Source: Kiloniellales bacterium (GTDB taxonomy: Bacteria; Pseudomonadota; Alphaproteobacteria; Kiloniellales; JAKSBE01). From it: DNA of 37,107 bases. A program made the translations under genes and the position numbers. A model generated the notes under the pieces. The model did not search any database. It saw only the letters and a program-made list of their open reading frames with translations, and was not told where the DNA came from. The stretch's first letter is position 1; each line of letters starts with the position of its first letter. Below, piece by piece: positions 26,284 to 33,337 of this stretch. The stretch lies in NCBI GenBank assembly GCA_022361275.1, contig JAKSBE010000559.1:1-37107 (forward strand). Reading direction: 5' to 3'.

Positions 26284-27213
26284 ATGCGCCGCTTGCCGAA
26301 GCCGTCCTGGGTCCGGGAGCCCGGAGAGCCACAGACTCCGGATCAGGAGCCCGATTGCCTCCGGTCGCTCAAGCGGCAGATGGCCCGCATCAAGCGGTTG
26401 CAGCGGCTCCGCGGCATCGCTCTGATCTGCCTCGTCGGCCTCGCGAGCGGCTATCTGGGTGCCCGCTTCGATTCGATCCGCGCGCTCGCCGACAGCGGCG
26501 CCGACAGCGGCAGGGCGATCGAGGACCGCAGCGTCACCGCGCCGGGCTACGTCATGGTACTGGAGGAGGATCGGGAGGCGGCGGCGCTGCCTCCGGCCCA
26601 GCGCGCCGCCGGCGCGGTCTCGCTCGGCTGCGGACGGGACGGTCCCCGTGGGCTGCTCGGCTGCGACGGCGCGCCGCCGGCCTGGCGCTCCAGCCTGGGG
26701 CCGGTCGAGGACGCGGAGGCCGAGCCCTCGGAGCCCCTGGCCCTCGCCATGATCGTGGTTCCCGAGATCGAGCGTCCGCCGCAGGCCGCGTCCGGGGAGG
26801 AACTGCCCGTGATCCGGGCGCCGCAAGGTCCGATCAAGGAGCCGCTCGGCCAGGCCCGGGCCGCGGCGCGGGTCCACAGCGCGGACGCGGTGTCCAACCA
26901 GCTTACCGCCGGCCCCTGCAACGCGGGGCCTGAGACGGTCGCGGTCAAGGCCTTCCAGTCCGGGTCCATGACCGCCAACTTCATCGTGATCGGCAGCTAC
27001 ACCGACCCCATGAACGCGCTCAAGGCCTACGCGCGGGTGGAGGACCGCTGGCAGGCGCAGATCGTGCACACCGAGGTCGGCGGCCGGCTCTATCGGCGCG
27101 TCCTGCTCGGCCCCTTCGGCCGCGAGGCCCTGGCCGAGGTGCGGCGGGAGCTCGCCGAGCGCGGCGTCGAGGACACCTGGGCCCTGCCGACCAACTGCGC
27201 CTCCGCCGGCTGA
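26284..27213 (+). CDS. Bitopic SPOR-domain protein
   Basis: This 309-aa type II membrane protein has a basic cytoplasmic N-terminus (~1-42), one transmembrane helix (GIALICLVGLASGYLGA, ~44-60), a low-complexity periplasmic linker (~61-230) and a C-terminal SPOR domain (~232-302, NFIVIGSYTDPMNALKAYAR through LYRRVLLGPFG). SPOR domains bind denuded glycan strands at the septum, so a division-site role is likely. Cys residues in the linker (SLGCGRDG, LLGCDG, GPCNAG) could form disulfides. It is divergent from the ftsZ paralogue and shares its promoter region. The ribosome-binding site (GAGGGATGAG) is a little distant. It is not a recognisable FtsN orthologue in its linker. Confidence 0.87.
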   Translation: MRRLPKPSWVREPGEPQTPDQEPDCLRSLKRQMARIKRLQRLRGIALICLVGLASGYLGARFDSIRALADSGADSGRAIEDRSVTAPGYVMVLEEDREAAALPPAQRAAGAVSLGCGRDGPRGLLGCDGAPPAWRSSLGPVEDAEAEPSEPLALAMIVVPEIERPPQAASGEELPVIRAPQGPIKEPLGQARAAARVHSADAVSNQLTAGPCNAGPETVAVKAFQSGSMTANFIVIGSYTDPMNALKAYARVEDRWQAQIVHTEVGGRLYRRVLLGPFGREALAEVRRELAERGVEDTWALPTNCASAG

Positions 27214-27227
27214 TCGCAAGGCTTCAC

Positions 27228-27300
27228 CCCTCACCCAGCTCCGGCTAAGGCTCGCCCCGAAGCTCGCCCCGAAGCTCGCCAAGCCTCCGTCTCCCGCGCT
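27228..27300. repeat. Direct and simple repeat in the intergenic gap
   Basis: A CTCGCCCCGAAG unit is repeated in tandem (AAGGCTCGCCCCGAAGCTCGCCCCGAAGCTCGCC) within a CACCCAGCTCCGG...TCCCGCGC stretch. It looks like a degenerate dispersed repeat. No gene is visible. Confidence 0.5.
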
Positions 27301-27463
27301 AAGCACGGGTGTGTACGCGCCCCGGGGAGGGGGCCGCGTAGCGATGGCAGGGGACAGCCTCACGCTCCGACGATGTTGTGCGCCGGGCCGCCATCTCCGC
27401 CGTCGAGAAGGTCCCCGCGGCCCTTGCGCCGTTCCTGATCTCGATGAGCGCCGGGCGCTCCAT
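27299..27463 (-). pseudogene. 5' remnant of a creatinase-type (M24-like) gene
   Basis: A 54-codon ORF starts at an ATG with an excellent GGGAGGAG ribosome-binding site six bases upstream. It begins MERPALIEIRNGARAAGTFS and continues TAEMAARR. This resembles the N-terminus of creatine amidinohydrolase, which reads IRNG.K.RSTFS..E at the same positions. After ~28 residues the similarity stops and the sequence turns into repeat-like DNA with a stop at 27299. The rest of the ~400-aa enzyme is absent. A preserved start region with a missing body argues for a deletion remnant. The assignment rests on a short match recalled from the family and is tentative. Confidence 0.5.
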
Positions 27464-27572
27464 GGCGTGCTCCTCCCGTCGGTCCGTTTCTTCCGGACTG
27501 TTTGGTCCCGGGCTTTGCGTGTCCGGCGCTTTCCTGCAAGGATAGGCCCCGGTTTCGGGGGAGGCTCTTGGG

Positions 27573-28373
27573 ATGGCAGGGCGCCTGCAGGACAAGGTGG
27601 CGATCGTGACCGGTGCCGGGTCGTCCGGGCCCGGCTGGGGCAACGGCAAGGCGACCGCGGTGCTCTTCGCCCGCGAGGGTGCCAAGGTCTTCTGCACCGA
27701 CGTCGACACGGACGCCCTGGCGGAAACCCTGAACCTCATCCTGGGCGACGGCGGCGAGGCGGCGGCACAGGTCGCCGACGTCTCTCTCGCGGATCACGTC
27801 GCGGCCATGGTCCAGTCCTGCCTCGAGCGCTTCGGCCGGATCGATATCCTCCACAACAACGTGGGCATCGTCGAGCTCGGCGGTCCGGTCGAGGCCTCCG
27901 AGGCCGCCTGGGACCGGGTCGTCGACGTGAACCTCAAGTCGATGTTCCTGACCTGCAAGCACGTCCTGCCGCGCATGGCCGCGCAGGGCAGCGGGGCGAT
28001 CGTCAACATCTCCTCGATCGCCGGGATCCGATGGACCGGCGTGCCCTACGTCTCCTATTCGGCGACCAAGGCCGCTGTCCTGGGCTTCACGCGCTCGGTC
28101 GCGCTGGAGTACGCGCAGCGGGGGATCCGGGCCAACACGATCCTGCCCGGGCTGATGAACACGCCGATGATCGTCGAGCCCCTGAAGGACGCCTACGGGC
28201 AGGGCGACGTGCAGAAGATGGTCGAGGTCCGCGACGCGCAGTGCCCCATGGGGCACATGGGCGACGCCTGGGACGTCGCCTACGCCGCGCTCTTCCTGGC
28301 CAGCGACGAGGCCAAGTACATCACCGGCGCCGAACTGGTGGTCGACGGCGGCATCACCGCGAAGATGGCCTGA
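27573..28373 (+). CDS. SDR-family oxidoreductase
   Basis: This 266-aa classical short-chain dehydrogenase/reductase uses NAD(P)(H). The cofactor loop is VAIVTGAGSSGPGWGNGKAT, in which the usual TGxxxGxG has an insertion. HNNVGIVELGG stands in for the NNAG motif. The catalytic Ser is in VNISSIAGIRW and YxxxK is YVSYSATKAAVLG. It ends with ITGAELVVDGGITAKMA. An Asp after beta-2 (FCTDVDTDAL) suggests NAD rather than NADP preference. GGGGGAGG lies before the ATG. It diverges from the creatinase-like remnant. The substrate is not predictable; a hydroxy acid or sugar-type substrate is common in this branch. Confidence 0.9.
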   Translation: MAGRLQDKVAIVTGAGSSGPGWGNGKATAVLFAREGAKVFCTDVDTDALAETLNLILGDGGEAAAQVADVSLADHVAAMVQSCLERFGRIDILHNNVGIVELGGPVEASEAAWDRVVDVNLKSMFLTCKHVLPRMAAQGSGAIVNISSIAGIRWTGVPYVSYSATKAAVLGFTRSVALEYAQRGIRANTILPGLMNTPMIVEPLKDAYGQGDVQKMVEVRDAQCPMGHMGDAWDVAYAALFLASDEAKYITGAELVVDGGITAKMA

Positions 28374-28404
28374 GAGCGCCGGGACCGACCTCCCCGATGC
28401 AAGA

Positions 28405-28428
28405 AGGGGAGCGGCGAAGCGCTCCCCT
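28405..28428. terminator. Hairpin between convergent SDR and phosphoesterase genes
   Basis: A perfect 9-bp stem AGGGGAGCG/CGCTCCCCT with a 6-nt loop lies 31 nt after the SDR stop and 48 nt from the end of the convergent gene. A second small stem (CCGGC/GCCGG) follows. No T-run is present, so it may act as a Rho-dependent or 3'-end stabilising structure. Confidence 0.5.
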
Positions 28429-28476
28429 CCCGGCACCGGCCGTAGCCGGCCCGCCAGACGGTCGGAGGTCGAGGCC

Positions 28477-30630
28477 TCAGGGCCGAACCTCGAAGAACTC
28501 CGACCGGAAGTACTTCGGCGGCCGGGCCTCGCGAACCTCGAAGACCAGGCTGTCCTCGAAGCGGTTCCCGTGCAGATCCTCGGTCACCACCTTCACGTTG
28601 TGCGGGCCCACCTCCAGGTCGCCCGGCAGCTTGACCTGCCAGATGCGGCTCGACTGGTCGGTCCAGAAGAAGGACCCGTCGGGCCGCGGCGTGCAGGCGC
28701 CCGGCTCCGCGGTGCCGCAGCGGACGCTGCCCTGGAAGAGCTCGAAGCCGTTGGCCCGCGGCTCGCCGGACGCGCTGACGAAGGCGTGGCGGGCGATCTG
28801 CATCTGCCGCTTGAGGGCGAAGGGATCGAGCGTCTCGAGGATGTTCTCGCCTTCGCCCGCCTGGGTCCGCTCCATCTTGACCGGATCGCGGTCGTCGAAG
28901 ATCGCGTAGACCTTGGAATCCCGCGAGCCGTTCCAGATGTTGGCCGAGAGGTAGGTCTCGTCCAGGCCGTCGAGGGTCACGATCTTGGTGTCCGGCAGGT
29001 CGTTGATGTTGACCGGCGGCGCGGCGTCGGGGTCGGGGCCGCTGTTGCGCCAGTCACGCAGTTGGGCGAACCACTCGACGAACTCCGGCGTCAGCATGTC
29101 GAGGGACATCTGCTTCTCGACCGGCTTGCCGGTCGCCTTGAAGGTGTCCTCGTAGCGGTTGCCGTCGAACTCGAGGACGTAGTAGCCGCGCGGCGCGCCC
29201 AGCCGCTGCCAGGATTCGGGGATGACCTCGCTGTCGAAGTCGCCCGACCACCAGGCACCGGCACTGGCCCCCACGACGATCTGCGGAAAGGGTGCGGCGC
29301 CGACCGCACGTCCCGGGGGCAGCAAGCCGCTGTCGAGCGTGGTCTCCCAGCCCTCGAAGGTCTCGCCCGGACGGATCTGCTCGTTGGTGTGGGTGTGGCC
29401 GCTGAGGGCGAGAACGGGCCGCTCGCAGTCTTCCGGCAGGAAGGTCTTGCCGTCGGCGGAGCGCGTGCAGCCCACGGCCTCGTAGAGCTCGACCACGTTG
29501 TCGACCATCTGGCGGGCCAGGTTCTGGTCGATGAAGGAGTAGATCGGGATGTGCATGTTGAGCACGACCAGCTTGTGCTTCGGCACCAGGGCGAGGCTGT
29601 TCCTCAGCCAGGCGATCTGCCGCTCGGTGATGACGCCGTTGTAGGTCGGGTTGGTGTCCGGCGTGTCGCACTGGTTGCCGTTGCCGTGCAGGCCGTCGAG
29701 GTTGTCCTCCTCGGGCGTGCAGGGGTACTTGACGTCGTCGAGCACCACGAAGTGCACGTCACCGATCTCGAAGGCGTAGTATTCCGGGCCCCATTCGCGG
29801 CGGAAGGTGTCGAAGGAGTGGTCGTCGTCCCCCGCGTCGAAGTCGAGATCGTGGTTGCCGGGGACGTAGTACTGCGGCACGCGGGCCAGGCTCATGACCT
29901 CCTTGAAGCGGCCGAAGAGGCTGAGATCGTCGCCCATGACGTCGCCCTCGATGATCACCGCCTCGAGGTCGTCCCGCGCGGCCAGTTCCTTGACCAGCGT
30001 GTCGCGCAGATAGCCGAGTTCGACGTTGCTGTAGGTCTGGGTGTCGCCGGAGACGGCGATCTTGAAGCGCTTCAGCTTCTTGGTCTTGACCATCGGGAAG
30101 TTGATCGCCGCGGGCAGCGGGCCGGTCGGCTCGAGACCGCCGTAGCGGAAGGGCTCGCCGCGGACGTTGGCCGGCGAACCCGCAGGCTTGTGGATGTAGT
30201 AGAACTGCGGAACGTTGGTCTCGTCGACCGGCACGTCGTAGCCGTCCGGCTCGGTGACGAAGACCGCGAGCCCGGCCAGTTCCTCGCTGGCCGAAGGCCG
30301 CGGCAGCGAATAGCGGCCGCGCGAATCGGTCTTTACGACGTTGAGGCCGTCCGAAACGAGAACGCCCCGGATTCCCTGCTCGCGCCGCTGCATGATGCCG
30401 TCCCGGTTGCGGTCTTCGAAGACCACGCCCCGGATCCGGTCGACGGTCTCGCCCGGCGCGGCCGTCCGCACGTCGATCGTGCCGCGGTAGGGCGCCTCGC
30501 TGCGCTGTGGGCGGTCGCGCTCGCCCCCGTCATCGTCGCCGTCATCGGCGAGCGCGGTGCCGGGCAGAGCCGACAGAGCCAGGGCCGTGAAGCCGGCCAG
30601 GGCAAGTGTCCAAAGCTTGTCTCGTCGCAT
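28477..30630 (-). CDS. Secreted calcineurin-like metallophosphoesterase
   Basis: This 717-aa exported protein has a signal peptide (MRRDKLWTLALAGFTALALS, cleavage near ALA-DD) and then an acidic stretch. A small SdrD/carboxypeptidase-regulatory-like beta domain (~66-112, with DRNRDGIMQRREQGIRGV, a calcium-loop-like DxNxDG) follows. The phosphoesterase domain has AVSGDTQTYS (~193), IIEGDVMGDD (~227), VPGNHDLDFD (~256), VLNMHIPIYS and LALSGHTHTNEQ, so all metal ligands appear present. A C-terminal beta domain completes the MetallophosN-Metallophos-MetallophosC layout. The ORF opens at 30663; the ATG at 30630, with GGGAG eight bases upstream, starts exactly at the signal peptide and is preferred. 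The substrate is unknown. Confidence 0.9.
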   Translation of the reverse strand: MRRDKLWTLALAGFTALALSALPGTALADDGDDDGGERDRPQRSEAPYRGTIDVRTAAPGETVDRIRGVVFEDRNRDGIMQRREQGIRGVLVSDGLNVVKTDSRGRYSLPRPSASEELAGLAVFVTEPDGYDVPVDETNVPQFYYIHKPAGSPANVRGEPFRYGGLEPTGPLPAAINFPMVKTKKLKRFKIAVSGDTQTYSNVELGYLRDTLVKELAARDDLEAVIIEGDVMGDDLSLFGRFKEVMSLARVPQYYVPGNHDLDFDAGDDDHSFDTFRREWGPEYYAFEIGDVHFVVLDDVKYPCTPEEDNLDGLHGNGNQCDTPDTNPTYNGVITERQIAWLRNSLALVPKHKLVVLNMHIPIYSFIDQNLARQMVDNVVELYEAVGCTRSADGKTFLPEDCERPVLALSGHTHTNEQIRPGETFEGWETTLDSGLLPPGRAVGAAPFPQIVVGASAGAWWSGDFDSEVIPESWQRLGAPRGYYVLEFDGNRYEDTFKATGKPVEKQMSLDMLTPEFVEWFAQLRDWRNSGPDPDAAPPVNINDLPDTKIVTLDGLDETYLSANIWNGSRDSKVYAIFDDRDPVKMERTQAGEGENILETLDPFALKRQMQIARHAFVSASGEPRANGFELFQGSVRCGTAEPGACTPRPDGSFFWTDQSSRIWQVKLPGDLEVGPHNVKVVTEDLHGNRFEDSLVFEVREARPPKYFRSEFFEVRP

Positions 30631-31003
30631 AAGGAATGCTCCCTCTGTGTTGCACGTAGACACGGGGGACGGCCCTCAGTTCGGCCACTGCGCCTCACGC
30701 TTTGATTGTATTTATCCCCCAGGAGGGAAGAATGGCGCAGAGTGTTACGCCGGGATGATCGAATGGTTAACGGTCCCGGAAGTGTCTGTGACAGACGCTC
30801 TTCGCCGTTGCCGCTGGCCCGGGCCGGGGCTAGAGTCGAAACTGAAGAGAGCGGTAATCTAAAGTTTTCCTGTGATTTTTGCACTTGCTGGTTTTGGCCG
30901 ACGTAATCTGTCGGCGTCGTCTTTGCAGGGAACAGGAACGCAGGGGAGCCATTGCGCACCGGCCTCGCGGTCCGGTGCCTACACCTATTACGGGTAATTC
31001 TTT
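30631..31003. other. Intergenic region, no convincing gene; several small dyads
   Basis: About 370 bp with no credible coding frame. It holds the probable promoter of the - strand phosphoesterase. Three clean inverted repeats are seen: GTCTG-TGA-CAGAC at 30784-30796, GCCGAC-N7-GTCGGC at 30897-30915, and GCACCGG-N9-CCGGTGC at 30956-30978. A strong AGGAGGG is followed by an 8-codon ORF at 30732-30758 overlapping a 35-codon ORF (30755-30862). Whether any of these function is not shown. Confidence 0.5.
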
Positions 31004-31357
31004 ATGATCAATGGTCGTCTTGGCAAAGTGCGCCCGCATGCCGTTTCGGCGCGCCGTCTATCGATTCTGGCGCTGCTCGCGGTCCTGGTCGCGCTGCCGT
31101 CCGACCCGAGCGCGCATTTCGCCCTCGCGCCGAAGATCCTGGTCGCGCCGCTCGACTTTGAGGACCCGGACGCCAGGGTGATCGAATCCGGGCGGCTCAG
31201 CGCCTCCCGCGCCGACTTCTCCGCCTATCTGAAGAGGATCACGGCCTTCGACACCAAGTATGACCGAATCCAGCCCAGCTTCTATCACCACTTCAGCCTG
31301 ATCCGCGGAATCGCGCTGCAGCATCCGGAGAACGTTCACAGCTACTGCTGGTCCTGA
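31004..31357 (+). CDS. Hypothetical protein, possible signal anchor
   Basis: A 117-codon ORF that I do not recognise. Residues ~17-33 (RRLSILALLAVLVALPS) form a hydrophobic segment that could be a signal peptide, followed by a mixed, fairly hydrophilic region (FEDPDARVIESGRLSASRAD). No ribosome-binding site is visible before the ATG. It lies between the phosphoesterase promoter and the damaged CbiL-like gene. It could be a real small exported protein, a fragment, or chance. Confidence 0.35.
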   Translation: MINGRLGKVRPHAVSARRLSILALLAVLVALPSDPSAHFALAPKILVAPLDFEDPDARVIESGRLSASRADFSAYLKRITAFDTKYDRIQPSFYHHFSLIRGIALQHPENVHSYCWS

Positions 31358-31430
31358 TCGTGCCGCCCGCCGCGGCGGCCCGGAACCTGTCCCGCAGCCT
31401 GACGGGCTTCTCTGCGGGCTGCTTTGCGCT

Positions 31431-31922
31431 ATGGCCGGCTCCGTCCTCGCTCACGGAGTCGTCGTCTGGGCCGAGGTGAGCGGCGCCGAGGTCTTGGTGG
31501 AAGCCTATTACACCGGTGGGACAAAGCTGGGCGACGCCAGGGTCGAGGTTCTCGATGCGCGGGGCCGCGTGCTGCTCAGAGGATACACCGATCCGCAGGG
31601 CCGATTCGACTTCCGGCCGCCGCGGGCCGAGGACCTCGTCATCAGGGTCGTCATCAGGGTCCGGGGCCCGGGCGATCACCATGGGCGCTTCGAGCTCAAG
31701 GCGGAGGAGATCGAGGCCGGCCTAAAGCGGGATGATTTGAAGCGGCCTCGACTTCAAATCTTAACCCCGCTTTCTTTCAATAGTTTAGAGCAAGTCCGGC
31801 AGGGCGCGAACAGCGGACGCCGGCCGATCGATCAGACGCTTGCCTTACCACCGGAACGGGAGCCTAAAAAGATACGGTCCCCGCTGTTTTGCCCTGACCG
31901 CACGGGGGGCGGACGATCTTAA
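31431..31922 (+). pseudogene. Damaged CbiL-like nickel/cobalt-uptake accessory gene
   Basis: Residues ~8-95 (AHGVVVWAEVSGAEVLVEAY, then DARVEVLDARGRVLLRGYTD and GRFDFRPP) resemble the periplasmic domain of CbiL-like proteins that accompany CbiMQO Ni/Co transporters. Both ends look broken. Upstream of the ATG the same frame continues as a signal-like stretch (LLCGLLCAMAGSVLAHG), with no ATG, GTG or TTG in the preceding ~100 nt. Downstream, from about residue 97, the protein is the translation of a palindromic repeat and then of non-family sequence, and the expected membrane segment is absent. No cbiM, cbiQ or cbiO is adjacent. A functional secreted domain is not excluded. Confidence 0.55.
31724..31790. 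repeat. Palindromic repeat interrupting the CbiL-like gene
   Basis: A perfect 9-bp inverted repeat GATTTGAAG/CTTCAAATC (31734-31742 and 31752-31760) lies inside an outer stem AAAGCGGG/CCCGCTTT. It is followed by TTTCTTTCAATAGTTTAGAG. The outer right arm and tail are shared (21 bp identical) with 17896-17916. The design resembles the AGCGGGATGA-type palindromes scattered in alphaproteobacterial genomes. Confidence 0.7.
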
Positions 31923-32254
31923 GCGGGCAGCACAGCAGGGACCGTGGCTGGCGGCAGTAACCTCTAAATCCGCGCTCACCCTCTCCAGGCTAGGAAAACA
32001 TCCGCTTTGAGTTCCGGCAGACTTACCCCACAACGCCGCGGCGAACCGCGTCCTCGGGAGAAGAGCCTTCATCTTCGGGCTTTGGCGGCTAACCCCAGAC
32101 GAAGGCGACGTTGTGGTCGCTCCCGGATCTCGACCGCATCTGCACTTCCGACGCGAACCCGAGGTCCGAGGGAAATATGCCCAGAAACCCGACGGCATAG
32201 GTGTGTCAAAAAAGGGTCTGTTCCGTGCTGGATTCAGCACTTTTTGTCACGGAT
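31923..32254. other. Gap with no supported gene before the AbrB-family gene
   Basis: About 330 bp. The 131-codon - strand ORF that crosses it has no family resemblance, no ribosome-binding site and unusual composition, so it is not called. The codon bias and GC of the neighbours are lost here, suggesting decayed sequence continuous with the damaged CbiL-like gene. A terminator-like hairpin is at its right end. Confidence 0.6.
32225..32245 (+). terminator. Intrinsic terminator-like hairpin
   Basis: GTGCTG-GATT-CAGCAC followed by TTTTT is a short intrinsic terminator for + strand transcription. It lies ten bases beyond the stop codon of the convergent - strand AbrB-family gene, whose transcript would also form the hairpin, with a T-run about 14 nt later. 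Confidence 0.6.
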
Positions 32255-33337
32255 TTACTCGGTATGGTTGCGCCTGCGCAAGAGCCGGAAAGTGGCCGGC
32301 GCAAGGACCACGATGGTGAAGATCCGGAAGATGTGGTGGGTCGCGACGAAGGCCGCATCGGCGCCCACGGCGAGGGCGATGAGGCTCATTTCGGCCAGGC
32401 CGCCGGGCGAGTAGGCGAGGACCAGGGCCTCGAACTGGAGGCCGGTGATCGCCGCCAGGCCTCCGGCGAAGGCCAGGGTCGCACCGAGGTGGATCGCCGT
32501 GCCGCCCAGGGCGGCGGCGACCGCGCGCTGGACGAAGGCGCGGCTGATACCGGCGAAGCGGCAGCCGATCGCGCTGCCGACGATGACCTGGGCGGCGGCG
32601 ATCAGCTCGCTCGGTGGCCGGGCGGCGGTGAAGCCGGCTAGGTGGACGATGGCCGAAAGGATCATCGGGCCGACGATCGGCGCGGCCGGGATCCCGAGGG
32701 CGCGGGCGCCGAAGTAGCCCAGCGCCCCGCAGGCGGTCAGGATCACCAGGTCGGTCCCGCCGATCGCAGCCAGGGAATCGCCCGCGGTCGGTCGCAGGCC
32801 GGGGTCGTAGCCGGCCAGCAGCTGGAAGGCGAAGGGCAGGCAGAGGATCACGATCAGCAGGCGGGCGGCGTGGATCAGGGAGATCGCCCGTTCGTCGCCG
32901 CCCATCGCCCCGCCGACCAGGGTCATCTCGGCCAGGCCGCCGGGCATGGCAGAGAAGTAGGCGGTGACCGGATCGAAGCGGGCCAGGCGCCTGAAGGCCT
33001 GCAGGCAGAGGGCGCCGGAGACGCCGGCATAGACCACGAGGCAGGCCAGGGACAGCGCCCACTCCAGGAGCCGGTCCAGGATCTCGGGTGAGAAGGCACT
33101 GCCGAGCATGACGCCCAGGACCGCGACCATGACCGAGCGCAGGCCGAGCCACATCGCGATCGGCAAGCCGAGGGCAGCGGCGAGGGTGGTCGCCAGCATG
33201 GCGCCGATCATCCAGGCCAGGGGCAGTTCCGCCGCCTGGGCCGCCGCGCCGCCGAGGCTGCCGATGACAAGGGCGAGGGCGACCCGGGCGGGCGTCGCGC
33301 CGATCTTGCCCGGCGTCGGCGCGGCGCCCGCCGTCAT
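32255..33337 (-). CDS. AbrB-family (COG3180) integral membrane protein
   Basis: This 360-aa polytopic membrane protein belongs to PF05145 (AbrB, once misnamed ammonia monooxygenase). It has two repeated halves. Each carries the pattern of a helix followed by a conserved loop: AYFSAMPGGLAEMTLVGGAMGGDERAIS in half one and VLAYSPGGLAEMSLIALAVGADAAFVATHH in half two. About ten hydrophobic helices are evident. Family members are suspected to be transporters or regulators, with no firmly assigned substrate. The ATG overlaps the stop of the upstream aspartoacylase-like gene by 4 bp, making it last in a LysR/M20/AstE-like/AbrB gene string and hinting at transport of the compound those enzymes hydrolyse. 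Confidence 0.88.
   Translation of the reverse strand: MTAGAAPTPGKIGATPARVALALVIGSLGGAAAQAAELPLAWMIGAMLATTLAAALGLPIAMWLGLRSVMVAVLGVMLGSAFSPEILDRLLEWALSLACLVVYAGVSGALCLQAFRRLARFDPVTAYFSAMPGGLAEMTLVGGAMGGDERAISLIHAARLLIVILCLPFAFQLLAGYDPGLRPTAGDSLAAIGGTDLVILTACGALGYFGARALGIPAAPIVGPMILSAIVHLAGFTAARPPSELIAAAQVIVGSAIGCRFAGISRAFVQRAVAAALGGTAIHLGATLAFAGGLAAITGLQFEALVLAYSPGGLAEMSLIALAVGADAAFVATHHIFRIFTIVVLAPATFRLLRRRNHTE

Noticed and set aside
28570-30705. 711-aa ORF antisense to the metallophosphoesterase
   Set aside because: Shadow frame; the sense strand has a signal peptide and complete metal-ligand motifs.
31845-32240. 131-aa - strand ORF
   Set aside because: No recognisable motif, odd composition, no start signal; lies in apparently decayed DNA.
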